64,000 nucleotides of DNA from a bacterium Scap17 (GTDB taxonomy: Bacteria; Pseudomonadota; Gammaproteobacteria; Pseudomonadales; Halomonadaceae): positions 3,348,001 through 3,412,000 of the forward strand of contig VINJ01000001.1 in NCBI GenBank assembly GCA_013376735.1, in the 5' to 3' direction. A program made the position numbers and the translations under genes. The notes under the pieces are model-generated. The model ran no database searches, had not been told where the DNA came from, and saw nothing but the letters and a program-made list of their open reading frames with translations. This document shows, piece after piece, positions 1-9,386 of the stretch; position 1 is the stretch's first letter, and every line of letters begins with the position of its first letter.

Positions 1-422
1 CGCCGATCCACGTGCTCGGCAAGCCGAAGAAGGAAGCCATCGCCCACGCACGCAGTCTGCTAGACCGCGTCGGCCTGCTCGAGCGCGCCGACTACTATCC
101 GGCGCAGATGTCCGGTGGCCAGCAGCAGCGCGGCGCCATCGCGCGCGCGCTGGCGATGGAGCCGGAGGTGATGCTGTTCGACGAGCCGACCTCGGCCCTC
201 GACCCGGAACTGGTCGGTGACGTGCTCAAGGTCATGCGTGACCTGGCCGAGGAAGGCCGCACCATGGTGGTGGTGACCCACGAGATGAGCTTTGCGCGGG
301 ATGTCTCGAGCCAGGTGGTCTACCTGCATCAGGGACTGGTCGAGGAAGCCGGCAAGCCGGAAGACGTGCTGGGCAATCCCCAGTCGGAGCGCCTCAAGCA
401 GTTCCTGGCGCCCAAGTACTGA
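1..422 (+). CDS. Polar amino-acid ABC transporter ATP-binding protein (5' truncated by window edge)
   Basis: This is the C-terminal part of an ABC importer ATPase of the HisP/ArtP/GlnQ family, which powers uptake of polar or basic amino acids at the inner membrane. The reading frame is open from base 3, so the Walker A part lies outside the window. The ABC signature (MSGGQQQR), Walker B ([12 protein letters not shown]) and the H-loop histidine (VVTHEM) are all visible. The visible end (APKY) is normal for the family. It lies directly upstream of a matching binding protein and two permeases on the same strand, so it is very probably their ATPase. The substrate is inferred from the neighbours to be arginine, ornithine, lysine or histidine. 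Confidence 0.93.
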   Translation, partial: PIHVLGKPKKEAIAHARSLLDRVGLLERADYYPAQMSGGQQQRGAIARALAMEPEVMLFDEPTSALDPELVGDVLKVMRDLAEEGRTMVVVTHEMSFARDVSSQVVYLHQGLVEEAGKPEDVLGNPQSERLKQFLAPKY

Positions 423-609
423 GAAAGCGCCCTGATCAGCAGCCCTGATCAGCAGTACTGATGAATGGCCCTTGGCCCATCGCTGAGCCAACCGCTCGGC
501 CTGTGGCAGATCCGGCACGGTGATCCCGTGACCGGCACATGATTCAGCACCGCGAGCGCCACGCCAACGAAAGGCCTCGAGGTGTCCAAGACTTCAGGAA
601 TGACAAGCA

Positions 610-1434
610 ATGAAACAGTTCGCGACACGTGCCCTGCTGGGCCTCACCCTCGGTCTCTCCAGCTTCGCCATCACCACCAGCGCCGTTCAGGCGGCCGATG
701 TGCCGGACCCGCTGCGCCTGGGCATCGACGTGCCCTACGCGCCCTTCGGCTACAAGCTGCCCAGCGGTGAGCTGACCGGCTTCGAGATCGAACTGGGCAA
801 CGCCATCTGCGCCCAGCTCGCCACTCACTGCGAATGGACCGAGCAGGACTTCGACGGCATCATCCCGGGCCTGATGGCGCGCAAGTACGACGTCATCATG
901 TCGGCGCTGACCATCAATCCGGAGCGTGAGCGTCAGGTGCTGTTCTCCGAACCCTACTTCACGCCGCCGTCCGGCTGGTTCGTCAAGGCGGACAGCCCGC
1001 TGGCGGGCGCGGACAGCCTCGATGCCGAGGCTCTCGAGGGCAAGGTGATCGGGGTGCAACGCGGCAACCTGCAGGATCACTACGTCACCGACCTCTACGG
1101 CCGTACGGCAGAAGTGCGCCGCTACACCAAGCTCGATGACCTGGCGCTGGACATGGACAGCGGCCGCGTCGATGTCGCCTTCCTGGACCTGCCGGTCGGT
1201 CAGGACACCCTGGTCAACGCCAATGACGGCAACTTCGTCAACACCGGCAGCGCCATCAGCGAGCCGAAGAAGTACTTCGGCGACGGCTTCGGCATCGCCA
1301 TGAAAAAGCGCGACCGCGACCTCAAGAAGGCCATCGATGGTGCCCTGGAAGCGCTCAAGGCCGATGGCACGCTCAAGCGTCTCAACGACAAGTACTTCGC
1401 CAGCGCCGCCACCGCGTCCGACAACCACCAGTAA
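610..1434 (+). CDS. Periplasmic amino-acid binding protein (Arg/Lys/Orn/His type)
   Basis: This 274-residue protein is an SBP_bac_3 family solute-binding protein that captures a polar amino acid in the periplasm and delivers it to the permeases encoded next. It has a Sec signal peptide of about 28 residues ending at Val-Gln-Ala-Ala. The family ligand segment is clear: LRLGIDVPYAPF, GELTGFEIELGNAIC, DGIIPGLMARKYD and the late KKYFGDGFGIAM. Two cysteines (in AIC and HCEW) match the HisJ/ArgT disulfide. An AGGA-like ribosome site precedes the ATG at 610. It is closely similar to the second binding protein starting at 3235, which suggests a duplication. Whether the ligand is arginine, ornithine or lysine cannot be told from sequence alone. 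Confidence 0.93.
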   Translation: MKQFATRALLGLTLGLSSFAITTSAVQAADVPDPLRLGIDVPYAPFGYKLPSGELTGFEIELGNAICAQLATHCEWTEQDFDGIIPGLMARKYDVIMSALTINPERERQVLFSEPYFTPPSGWFVKADSPLAGADSLDAEALEGKVIGVQRGNLQDHYVTDLYGRTAEVRRYTKLDDLALDMDSGRVDVAFLDLPVGQDTLVNANDGNFVNTGSAISEPKKYFGDGFGIAMKKRDRDLKKAIDGALEALKADGTLKRLNDKYFASAATASDNHQ

Positions 1435-1475
1435 GCCGCTGAACGGGTTATTCGGCGCTTCACGGGAGATTTCCC

Positions 1476-2192
1476 ATGATTGACCTACAAGGCTACGGGC
1501 CCAGCCTGCTGGAAGGTGCCTGGGTCACGGTGCAGCTGGCCGTGCTGGCCCAGCTGCTGGCCATCGCGCTGGGGCTATTGACGGCGACGGCCAAGATGTC
1601 GCGCTCCACACCTCTGCGCTGGCTCGCGATGCTCTATACCACCATCATCCGCGGCGTACCGGACATCGTGCTGATGCTGCTGCTGTTCTTCGGCGGCCAG
1701 ATCGGCATCAACATGGTCACCGACTGGCTGTACGACAGCTACGACATCGACGTCTTCGTCAATGTCGATGAGTTCACTGCCGGCGTCGTCACCATCGGCT
1801 TCATCTTCGGTGCCTACATGGGCGAAACCTTCCGTGGCGCCTTCATGGCGGTGGATGCCGGTCAGATCGAAGCCGGGCGGGCCTATGGCATGAGCAACTG
1901 GAAGGTCTTCAAGCGAATTCGCTTCCCGTTGATGATGCGTCACGCCCTGCCGGGGCTGGGCAACAACTGGATGGTACTGCTCAAGACCACCGCCCTGGTG
2001 TCGGTGATCGGGCTGGTCGACATGGTGCGTGTCGCCAGTGAGGCCGCCAAGGCGACCCACGAGCCCTTCACCTTTCTGTTGCCGGTCGCGGCAGGCTATC
2101 TGCTGATCGCCACCGTGTCCGAGTGGGGGCTGGCACGTCTCAAGCAGCGCTATAACGCCGGATTCGGGGAGGCCAGCGCATGGAACAACTGA
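1476..2192 (+). CDS. Amino-acid ABC transporter permease, HisQ type
   Basis: This 238-residue protein is an inner-membrane permease of the HisQ/ArtQ/AotQ family. It has the binding-protein-dependent transport fold with about five membrane segments. The EAA loop is visible as EAGRAYGMSNWKVFKRIRFP, the site that contacts the ATPase. A GGGAG ribosome site lies just before the ATG. Its last 13 bases overlap the start of the next permease gene, which indicates translational coupling. It should form a heterodimer with the 2180 product and use the ATPase at the window start. The specificity (arginine, ornithine, lysine or histidine) is inferred from family resemblance. Confidence 0.93.
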   Translation: MIDLQGYGPSLLEGAWVTVQLAVLAQLLAIALGLLTATAKMSRSTPLRWLAMLYTTIIRGVPDIVLMLLLFFGGQIGINMVTDWLYDSYDIDVFVNVDEFTAGVVTIGFIFGAYMGETFRGAFMAVDAGQIEAGRAYGMSNWKVFKRIRFPLMMRHALPGLGNNWMVLLKTTALVSVIGLVDMVRVASEAAKATHEPFTFLLPVAAGYLLIATVSEWGLARLKQRYNAGFGEASAWNN

Positions 2193-2986
2193 ATGAGGCA
2201 GGCTCCTCAGGCGTCATCGCCCAGCTGGGTCGGATGCTCGAGGATGCGCTGAGCGACAACTACATCTTCACCGCGACCACTCTCTGGCACTATTGGGAAG
2301 GGCTGGTCACCACCGTACAGCTGGTGTGTCTGGCGCTGCTCATCGGCCTGATACTGGCCGTACCGCTGGCGATCATGCGCGGTTCGCGCCGTCGCTGGGT
2401 GAAGATGCCGGTCTATCTCTACACCTATGTCTTCCGTGGCACGCCGCTGCTGATCCAGCTCTATCTGATCTACTACGGCGTAGTGTTCTTCGATGGCTTC
2501 GACATCTCGCTGGGCGTGACCAGCGTGCATGTGCCCAGCATCCAGGAGACCTGGCTATGGGATTACTTCCGTGATCCCTTCGTGCCGGCGCTGCTGGCCT
2601 TCGTGCTCAATACCGCAGCCTACACCACCGAGATCTTCCACGGTGCCATCCAGTCGACCCCCAAGGGCGAGATGGAAGCCGCCCGCGCCTACGGCATGTC
2701 ACGCGGCAAGATGATGCGTCGCATCATTCTGCCCAGTGCCTTCCGTCGGGCACTACCGGCCTACGGCAATGAAGTCATCTTCATGCTGCATGCCAGTGCC
2801 ATCTGCAGTGTGGTGACGCTGCTGGACCTCACCGGTGCCGCGCGTGACATCTACGCACGCTTCTACGCGCCCTTCGAGGCCTTCCTGTTCGTCGCCGCCA
2901 TCTACCTGTGTCTGACCTTCGCCATCATTGCCATATTCCGGCAATTGGAGAAACGCCTGCTGGCACACTTGAAACCATTAAGCTGA
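2180..2986 (+). CDS. Amino-acid ABC transporter permease, HisM type
   Basis: This 268-residue inner-membrane permease of the HisM/AotM family partners the upstream permease. It is somewhat longer than usual because of an N-terminal extension of about 25 residues and a periplasmic insert near residues 95-120 (DGFDISLGVTSVHVPSIQETWLWDYFRDPF). The family core FRGTPLLIQLYLIYYG and the EAA loop EMEAARAYGMSRGKMMRRIILP are clear. A GGGGAGG ribosome site lies inside the end of the preceding gene. A strong intrinsic terminator follows at 2992-3019, so the first transporter transcription unit ends here and the second binding protein is outside it. Confidence 0.93.
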   Translation: MEQLNEAGSSGVIAQLGRMLEDALSDNYIFTATTLWHYWEGLVTTVQLVCLALLIGLILAVPLAIMRGSRRRWVKMPVYLYTYVFRGTPLLIQLYLIYYGVVFFDGFDISLGVTSVHVPSIQETWLWDYFRDPFVPALLAFVLNTAAYTTEIFHGAIQSTPKGEMEAARAYGMSRGKMMRRIILPSAFRRALPAYGNEVIFMLHASAICSVVTLLDLTGAARDIYARFYAPFEAFLFVAAIYLCLTFAIIAIFRQLEKRLLAHLKPLS

Positions 2987-2991
2987 ACGTC

Positions 2992-3019
2992 AAAAGCGCC
3001 CTTTGGAGGGCGCTTTTTT
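2992..3019 (+). terminator. Intrinsic terminator of the amino-acid ABC operon
   Basis: An 11-bp perfect stem (AAAAGCGCCCT with AGGGCGCTTTT) closes a 4-base TTGG loop and continues into a run of six T. It sits a few bases after the HisM-type permease stop codon. Confidence 0.92.
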
Positions 3020-3234
3020 CATATCAGGAGATAACGGCAGGAATTCATCTCGTTTAACGACCGTTTGAATTTGTCCATTGACCCTCTTCACCACAGCCTC
3101 GGTCTGGGCTAGTGTGGAGCCACTGGCATGACACCCCCCTTATGTTCCCGACTCAGACGACTGGTGTTCAGGAGGGAGTGTGTGATGCCACTGATCAGCC
3201 AGTATGACCAACAACAATGATGGATGGGACTGAC

Positions 3235-3999
3235 ATGAAGAAGCTTCTGGGAATCTCCCTGCTGGGTGCAGCATTGATGGCCGGTGGCGCTCAGGCGGCC
3301 GAATCGCTGCGCATCGGCGTCGATGTGCCCTACGAGCCGATGGAGTACAAGACACCCGACGGTGAGCTGACCGGTTTCGATATCGAACTGGGCAATGCCA
3401 TCTGCGCGAAGATCAACCGCGACTGCGAGTGGGTCATCCAGGCGTGGGACGGCATCATTCCCGGCCTGATGGCGCGCAAGTACGACGCCATCATGTCCTC
3501 GATGACCATCAATGAGGAACGCCGCGAGAAGGTGCTGTTCTCCGACACCTACATCACCCCGCCGTCCGCCTGGTTCGCCCCGTCCGACAGCGAGCTGAGC
3601 GCCACCTCCACCGAGGCCCTGGCCGGCAAGGCCATCGGCGTGCAGCGCGGTACCCTGCAGGACAACTACGTCACTGATCTCTATGGCAAGAATGCCGAGG
3701 TCAAGCGCTACACCACCGCCGATGACCTGGTGCTGGACATGGACGCGGGTCGCCTCGATATCGCCTTCCTCGATTTCCCGGTCGGCAAGTCCACCCTGAT
3801 CGACGGCGGCAACGGCAACTACAAGGCCGTGGGTGAAGTGGTCACCGAGCCCAAGAAATACTTCGGCGACGGCTTCGGTATCGCCATGCGCAAGCGTGAC
3901 AAGGACCTGGCCGAGCTGATCAACGGTGCCCTGGCCGAGCTGAAGGCCGATGGCACCTACGACACCATCCATACCAAGTACTTCGGCGAGAAGCAGTAA
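3235..3999 (+). CDS. Second periplasmic amino-acid binding protein, paralogue of the 610 gene
   Basis: This 254-residue SBP_bac_3 family protein has a cleavable signal peptide (MKKLLGISLLGAALMAGGAQA). It shares long identical stretches with the first binding protein, including GELTGF, ELGNAIC, DGIIPGLMARKYD, and KKYFGDGFGIAM. I chose the ATG at 3235 because the signal peptide begins there; an in-frame ATG at 3217 has no ribosome site. It lies after a terminator and a 215-bp gap, so it probably has its own promoter and could be expressed in larger amounts or under different conditions than the transporter operon. It likely feeds the same permease with a related or identical basic amino acid. 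Confidence 0.92.
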   Translation: MKKLLGISLLGAALMAGGAQAAESLRIGVDVPYEPMEYKTPDGELTGFDIELGNAICAKINRDCEWVIQAWDGIIPGLMARKYDAIMSSMTINEERREKVLFSDTYITPPSAWFAPSDSELSATSTEALAGKAIGVQRGTLQDNYVTDLYGKNAEVKRYTTADDLVLDMDAGRLDIAFLDFPVGKSTLIDGGNGNYKAVGEVVTEPKKYFGDGFGIAMRKRDKDLAELINGALAELKADGTYDTIHTKYFGEKQ

Positions 4000-4309
4000 A
4001 CGCTCCCTGACAGGCTCATGATATGAGTGCTGACTGATACAGGTGACAGGCAAGACGACAAGCCCCGCAAGCCTCAGGCCGCGGGGCTTGTCGCATCACG
4101 CCAGTGCCGGGAAACGGACAGACGCCCCCCTGCGCCATCACCACGGGCGCAGAATGTCCCGTACTGGCACTCAACATTGCGCGTTGAATCACCGCCATCT
4201 GCACAATTGGTGCAATTTCAGCATCAAAGCAGTGTGTCTGATGGGACTTATCGATAATGCGCAGTCTCTCTAGGATGCCTTGCAACTCTTTCTGCAACGG
4301 TAGATTCCC
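4000..4309. other. Intergenic region between binding protein and efflux operon
   Basis: No coding region is convincing in this 310-bp gap. It holds the hairpin at 4056-4093. The stretch from about 4195 to 4300 is more AT-rich and should carry the promoter of the efflux genes, but I see no clear paired -35/-10 elements. No divergent regulator gene of the TetR type is present, which is unusual next to an RND pump. Confidence 0.5.
4056..4093 (+). terminator. Hairpin, probable transcription terminator
   Basis: A 13-bp perfect stem (CGACAAGCCCCGC with GCGGGGCTTGTCG) encloses a 12-base loop that can itself pair (GCCT/GGCC). It lies about 57 bp after the second binding protein. It has no T tract, so termination is probable rather than certain. 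Confidence 0.55.
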
Positions 4310-5599
4310 ATGTCGAGACTGAACTCACGTCCGGCGCGCCTTTCTCGTATCGCTTCTTCCCTGCTGCTGACCCTCGGCGGCCTGCTGACGCTCAGCGCCT
4401 GCAGTGAAGGCAGTGGTGAAGCGAACGACAGCGCGCAACAGACGCCCCCCACGATGGAAGTCGTCGCTGCCATCTCGCAGCCGGTGGCGGCCTGGCACAC
4501 CTACACCACGCGCCTGGAATCTCCCCAGCGCGTACAACTGCGCCCACGCGTGAGCGGCGAAGTCGAAGAAGTGCTGTTCACCGAAGGCAGCCAAGTAAGC
4601 GCCGGCACGCCGCTGGTACGTCTTGATCAGCGCCCCTTCAAGGCTGAGGTCGAGCGACTGGAAGCCGATGTCGCGCGCTTCAAGGCCGAACTGGCCAACG
4701 CGCGCAGCGAGTCCGGTCGTGCCGCCAGCCTGGTCAAGCGCAACCTGATCTCCCGCGAGGAGGCCGATTCGCGCAGCACCAATGCCACCGGTCTGAACGC
4801 TCAACTAAAGGGTGCCATCGCTCAGCTGGAGCGTGCGCGCCTGAATCTGGACTACGCCACCATCCGCGCCCCGATCGACGGCCGCCTGTCCAATGCGCGC
4901 ATCACGCGTGGCAACACGGTACAGGCGGGGGAAAGCGTGTTGACCACGCTGGTCGAGACCCGTCAGCTGGACGCCTATATCGACATCAGCGAGCTGACCT
5001 GGAACAAGGACTTCGCGCATGTCACCGCCGAGGACCACCTGCCGGTGGAACTGCAGCTGGCCGGACAGGAAGACTTCCCCTTCCACGGTGAGCTCGACTT
5101 CATCGACAACAGTGTCGACATCGATACCGGCACCCTGCGCATCGGCACCACCTTCAATGCCGATGATCCCGCTCTGCGTCCGGGTGCCTTCGCGCGCCTG
5201 CGTATCGCCTCACCCGAGATCCGAGATGCCGTACTGATTCCGGAACGCGCCATCGGCACCGACCTGGACCGTCAGTTCGTCCTGGTGGTCGATGAGAACG
5301 ACACCCTCGCCTACCGTGGCATCAGCACCGGTCCGCGCTTCGGCCCGCTGCGCGCCGTGACCGATGGCCTGGCCGCCGGTGACCGCGTGCTGGCGGCTGG
5401 CCCCGCCAAGGCAGGTCCGGGCATGCCGATCAGCCCCAAGCTGGTCGACATCAAGGATGGCGGCGCCCTCAAGTCACTGGCGGCGCGTGTCTCCCGCCTG
5501 CAGGGGGAGCAAGCTGCCCGCCAGCTGAACCAGGACAACGACCAGAAGGCCGCGACTCTCGCCGAGGCTGACCGTCAGGCAGCCGGAGGTCGTTCGTGA
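4310..5599 (+). CDS. RND efflux periplasmic adaptor subunit (membrane fusion lipoprotein)
   Basis: This 429-residue protein is a MexA/AcrA-type adaptor that links an inner-membrane RND pump to an outer-membrane channel. A lipobox (LLTLSAC, Cys 31) predicts a periplasmic lipoprotein. In order come the N-terminal beta-barrel/lipoyl half (RLESPQRVQLRPRVSGEVEEV), an alpha-hairpin around residues 105-165, the second lipoyl half (LDYATIRAPIDGRLSNARI), and a beta-barrel domain with PGAFARLRI. The C-terminal tail (about 390-429) is charged and Gln/Ala-rich. The stop overlaps the GTG start of the pump by four bases. The substrate is unknown. No TolC-family gene and no TetR regulator adjoin the pair. 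Confidence 0.93.
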   Translation: MSRLNSRPARLSRIASSLLLTLGGLLTLSACSEGSGEANDSAQQTPPTMEVVAAISQPVAAWHTYTTRLESPQRVQLRPRVSGEVEEVLFTEGSQVSAGTPLVRLDQRPFKAEVERLEADVARFKAELANARSESGRAASLVKRNLISREEADSRSTNATGLNAQLKGAIAQLERARLNLDYATIRAPIDGRLSNARITRGNTVQAGESVLTTLVETRQLDAYIDISELTWNKDFAHVTAEDHLPVELQLAGQEDFPFHGELDFIDNSVDIDTGTLRIGTTFNADDPALRPGAFARLRIASPEIRDAVLIPERAIGTDLDRQFVLVVDENDTLAYRGISTGPRFGPLRAVTDGLAAGDRVLAAGPAKAGPGMPISPKLVDIKDGGALKSLAARVSRLQGEQAARQLNQDNDQKAATLAEADRQAAGGRS

Positions 5600-8500
5600 A
5601 CATCTCCGGTTTCTTCATCAAGCGCCCGGTCTTCGCCGCGGTGCTGTCGATCCTGATCGTCATCGGCGGCTTGCTGTCGCTGGTCAAGCTGCCCATCTCC
5701 GAGTATCCCGAAGTCGTGCCACCCACCGTGGTGGTGCGCGCCAACTATCCGGGCGCCAACCCGGAGGTCATCGGCTCCACCGTGGCCACGCCGCTGGAAC
5801 AGGAGATCACTGGCGTCGAAGGCATGCTGTACATGGATTCCCAGGCGACCTCCGATGGCAATCTGACCCTGACCGCGACCTTCGCGCTGGGCACCGATCT
5901 GGACAAGGCTCAGGTCCAGGTGCAGAACCGCGTGGCTCGCGCCACGCCGCGTCTGCCGCAGGAAGTGCAGCAACTCGGCATCACCACCGAGAAGGCCTCG
6001 CCCAACCTGACGATGGTGGTCCACCTGACCTCCCCGGATGGCCGCTATGACCAGCTGTGGCTGTCCAACTATGCGCGCCTGAACCTCAAGGACAATCTCG
6101 CCCGTCTCGAGGGGGTCGGCGACGTACAGTTGTTCGGTGCCGGCGAGTACTCGATGCGCGTCTGGCTCGACCCGGACGCCGTGGCGGCGCGAGGCCTGTC
6201 TGCCGGTGACGTGATCAGTGCGCTGCGTGCGCAGAACCAGCAGGTCGCCGCCGGCTCCGTCGGTGCTCAGCCCTCGCCTGACGACAACCAGTTCCAGCGT
6301 CTTCTCAATGTACGTGGCCGTCTGGAAAGCACCGAGGAATTCGAGAACATCGTCATCCGTGTCGATGAAGACGGCCGTCTGACACGCCTGAAGGATGTCG
6401 CGCGTGTCGAACTGGGCGCCGACAGCTATTCGCTGCGCGCGCAGCTGGATGGCAAGGATGCCGTGGCGATGCCGATCTTCCAGCGTCCGGGGTCAAATGC
6501 CATCGCACTGTCGGATTCCGTACGTGAGCGCATGAGCGAGATGTCCGACGCCTTCCCGGATGGCGTCAGCTACGACATCGTCTATGACCCGACGGTCTTC
6601 GTGCGTGGCTCCATCGAGGCGGTCATCGACACCCTGTTCGAGGCCATCCTGCTGGTGGTGATCGTGGTGATCCTGTTCCTGCAGACCTGGCGTGCCTCGA
6701 TCATTCCGTTGATCGCGGTGCCGGTCTCGCTGATCGGAACCTTTGCGGTCATGCAGATGATGGGCGTGTCGATCAATACGCTGTCACTGTTCGGACTGGT
6801 GCTAGCCATCGGTATCGTCGTCGATGACGCCATCGTGGTGGTGGAGAATGTCGAGCGCAACATCGAGCTGGGCCACTCGCCCATCGAGGCGACCCAGATC
6901 GCCATGCGCGAGGTGACCGGCCCGATCATTGCCATCGCGCTGGTGCTGACGGCGGTATTCGTGCCGACGGCCTTCATCAGCGGATTGAGTGGTCAGTTCT
7001 ACAAGCAGTTCGCGCTGACCATCACCATCTCGACGCTCATCTCGGCCTTCAACTCGCTGACGCTGTCACCGGCGCTCTCCGCCCTGCTGCTCAAGCCGCA
7101 TGGCAGCAAGCCGGACTGGCTGACCCGTGTCATCGACGGCCTGTTCGGTCGCTGGCTGTTCGCGCCGTTCAACCGTGCCTTCAATGCGATGGCCAACGGC
7201 TATACCGGCCTGATCAAGAAGCTTCTGCGCTTCGGTGTCATCGTCGGCGTGATCTACCTGGCGCTGCTCGGTGCCACCGGCAAGCTGTTTGACAGCGTGC
7301 CCGGCGGCTTCATTCCGGGGCAGGACAAGCAGTATCTGGTCGCGATGGCCCAGCTGCCGGACGCCGCCAGCCTCGATCGCACCACCGAGGTCATCGACGA
7401 GATGCAGGCGCTGGCACTCGATACACCGGGCGTGGCGCACACCGTGGCCTTCCCGGGGCTCTCCGTGAATGGCTTCGTCAATGCCTCCAACTCGGGCATC
7501 GTGTTCGCGACCCTGGAAGACTTCGATCAGCGTCAGTCGCCCGAGCTTTCCGGTCAGGCGATCGCCGCCCAGCTGAACCAGAAATTCGCCGGTATCGACG
7601 AGGCCTTCGTCGCCGTCTTCCCGCCACCGCCGATTCTGGGTCTGGGCACCACGGGTGGCTTCAAGTTGCAGCTGCAGGACCGCGGCAACAAGGGCTTCGA
7701 TGAGCTGTTCGCCGCCGTGCAGACCATCACCGCCAAGGGTAACGCTGACCCGCGTCTGAGCAGCGTCTACTCCAGCTTCCGCATCCAGGTGCCGCAGTAC
7801 GACATCGATCTGGATCGCGAGCAGGCGATGATTATGGGCGTGCCGGTGGAACGTGCCTTCGAAACCCTGCAGGTCTATATGGGCTCGCTGTACGTCAATG
7901 ACTTCAACCGCTTCGGGCGTACCTATCAGGTACGCGCCCAGGCCGAGCAGTCGGCGCGTCTCGACCCGGATGACATCCGCAACCTCAAGGTGCGAAGCGA
8001 CAACGGCCGCATGATTCCGCTGGGCAGCTTCGTCAAGGTGACACCGACCACCGGCCCGGACCGCGTGATGCACTACAACACCTTCGTCAGTGCCGACATC
8101 AACGGCTCACCGGCGCCGGGCGTCTCCAGTGATCAGGCCAAGGCCGCCATCGAGGAAGTGCTGGCCGACAACCTGCCACAGGGCATCGGCTACGAGTGGA
8201 CGGAGGTGACCTATCAGCAGGTGCTGGCCGGCAACACCATGATCTACATCTTCCCGCTGGTGGTGCTGCTGGTATTCCTGGTGCTGGCCGCCCAGTACGA
8301 GAGCTGGTCGCTGCCGCTGGCGATCATCCTGATCGTGCCGATGACGCTGCTGTCGGCGCTGGCCGGCGTGTGGCTGACTGGAGGCGACAACAACATCTTC
8401 ACGCGGATCGGCTTGATCGTGCTGGTGGCGCTGGCGTGCAAGAACGCCATCCTGCTGGTCGAATTCGCTCGCGAGCAGCAGCATGAAGGCCAGAATCGCC

Positions 8501-8790
8501 TGGACGCCGTGCTGACGGCCTGCCGCCTGCGTCTGCGCCCTATCCTGATGACGTCGGTAGCCTTCACCGCCGGGGTGGTGCCGCTGGTACTCGCCAGCGG
8601 TGCCGGCAGCGAGATGCGTCAGGCAATGGGCGTGGCGGTATTCTCCGGCATGATCGGTGTCACCGTGTTCGGCCTTCTGCTGACACCGCTGTTCTATGTC
8701 GGTATCCGCCGCCTGGTCGAGAAGCGTGAGTCGGATCAGGACGCTGCCACACCGGACAGCGATGCCGAGTCTGCTCGCCAGGCTCACTGA
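5596..8790 (+). CDS. RND multidrug efflux transporter, HAE1 family
   Basis: This 1064-residue inner-membrane proton antiporter is of the AcrB/MexB type and expels hydrophobic or amphiphilic compounds. It begins with the usual NISGFFIKRPVFAAVLSI helix. The proton-relay residues are present: Asp 410 and Asp 411 in TM4 (GIVVDDAIVVVEN) and Lys 949 in TM10 (ACKNAILLVEFA). The large duplicated periplasmic loops are intact and the length is typical. Translation starts at a GTG with GGAGGT upstream, overlapping the adaptor stop (GTGA), so the two are coupled. The outer-membrane channel must come from elsewhere. The real substrate cannot be deduced from the sequence. Confidence 0.95.
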   Translation: MNISGFFIKRPVFAAVLSILIVIGGLLSLVKLPISEYPEVVPPTVVVRANYPGANPEVIGSTVATPLEQEITGVEGMLYMDSQATSDGNLTLTATFALGTDLDKAQVQVQNRVARATPRLPQEVQQLGITTEKASPNLTMVVHLTSPDGRYDQLWLSNYARLNLKDNLARLEGVGDVQLFGAGEYSMRVWLDPDAVAARGLSAGDVISALRAQNQQVAAGSVGAQPSPDDNQFQRLLNVRGRLESTEEFENIVIRVDEDGRLTRLKDVARVELGADSYSLRAQLDGKDAVAMPIFQRPGSNAIALSDSVRERMSEMSDAFPDGVSYDIVYDPTVFVRGSIEAVIDTLFEAILLVVIVVILFLQTWRASIIPLIAVPVSLIGTFAVMQMMGVSINTLSLFGLVLAIGIVVDDAIVVVENVERNIELGHSPIEATQIAMREVTGPIIAIALVLTAVFVPTAFISGLSGQFYKQFALTITISTLISAFNSLTLSPALSALLLKPHGSKPDWLTRVIDGLFGRWLFAPFNRAFNAMANGYTGLIKKLLRFGVIVGVIYLALLGATGKLFDSVPGGFIPGQDKQYLVAMAQLPDAASLDRTTEVIDEMQALALDTPGVAHTVAFPGLSVNGFVNASNSGIVFATLEDFDQRQSPELSGQAIAAQLNQKFAGIDEAFVAVFPPPPILGLGTTGGFKLQLQDRGNKGFDELFAAVQTITAKGNADPRLSSVYSSFRIQVPQYDIDLDREQAMIMGVPVERAFETLQVYMGSLYVNDFNRFGRTYQVRAQAEQSARLDPDDIRNLKVRSDNGRMIPLGSFVKVTPTTGPDRVMHYNTFVSADINGSPAPGVSSDQAKAAIEEVLADNLPQGIGYEWTEVTYQQVLAGNTMIYIFPLVVLLVFLVLAAQYESWSLPLAIILIVPMTLLSALAGVWLTGGDNNIFTRIGLIVLVALACKNAILLVEFAREQQHEGQNRLDAVLTACRLRLRPILMTSVAFTAGVVPLVLASGAGSEMRQAMGVAVFSGMIGVTVFGLLLTPLFYVGIRRLVEKRESDQDAATPDSDAESARQAH

Positions 8791-8841
8791 CGGCCTCAGC
8801 GTCGAAAAGGCAAGAGCGGCAAGATGCCACGGGGCGTCGTG

Positions 8842-8861
8842 GCTTCAGCAACCGCTGAAGC
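8842..8861 (+). terminator. Short hairpin after the efflux operon
   Basis: A perfect 8-bp stem (GCTTCAGC/GCTGAAGC) with an AACC loop lies 51 bp past the pump stop codon. There is no T tract, so this is only a weak terminator candidate. Confidence 0.3.
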
Positions 8862-8966
8862 ATTGACTCCCCGTTGGCAACACTGCCATTCCGTTCGTGG
8901 CATATTTACTGCTCACGACTCTCGGCATAATCCCCCCTCAATCTTACCCACTCGGGAGCAGGTGCC

Positions 8967-9377
8967 ATGTACGCCGACACCTTCAATGATCTGGCCCTCG
9001 AGGCCGAACTCGAAAACTTCGCGCACCGTTGGTTCTCCATGCTCAACCGCGTGGCGCCTGCCATCGAACTGGCGGAGCTGCTGGGCGAGGAGGCTTCCAT
9101 CCAGCTGCTGGATGAAACCCTGACCGGCAGCGAGTACCTGGCCAACTGGGAGCATCGTCGCAGCGAGCTGCTGGTCAATAGCCATGCACTCGGCTGGGTG
9201 CGTGCACAGCGCAACAGCCTCGACAGCGCCACTCTGCGCATGGGGGGTGAACACCGCGCCGCCATGCGTGATGGCAGCGTGCTGCACACGCACTTCGACG
9301 CCGAGTGGGTGCTCGACCTGAGCTGGGGCGAGCCGCGTATCCAGAGCATCAAGCTGCTGGATATGCGTACGCTGTAA
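8967..9377 (+). CDS. Small conserved-looking hypothetical protein, possibly NTF2-like
   Basis: I do not recognise this 136-residue protein with certainty. It has no signal peptide or membrane segment. It begins with helical sequence (LENFAHRWFSMLNRVAPAIELAELL) and ends in alternating strand-like segments (MRDGSVLHTHFDAEWVLDLSW, PRIQSIKLLDMRTL). This order of an alpha-helical first half and a curved beta-sheet second half resembles NTF2/SnoaL-like folds, which is an inference from pattern only. GGGAG and AGG sit before the ATG. It is monocistronic: it starts 176 bp after the efflux pump and ends at a strong bidirectional terminator facing the molybdenum-enzyme cluster. Confidence 0.75.
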   Translation: MYADTFNDLALEAELENFAHRWFSMLNRVAPAIELAELLGEEASIQLLDETLTGSEYLANWEHRRSELLVNSHALGWVRAQRNSLDSATLRMGGEHRAAMRDGSVLHTHFDAEWVLDLSWGEPRIQSIKLLDMRTL

Positions 9378-9386
9378 CGCGATAGG

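Noticed and set aside
544-1428. A 294-codon minus-strand frame opposite the first binding protein
   Set aside because: The plus strand encodes a clear signal-peptide-bearing binding protein, and the minus frame resembles no family.
8791-8966. A possible gene or TolC-family fragment after the RND pump
   Set aside because: The gap is only 176 bp, and no frame there has recognisable features.
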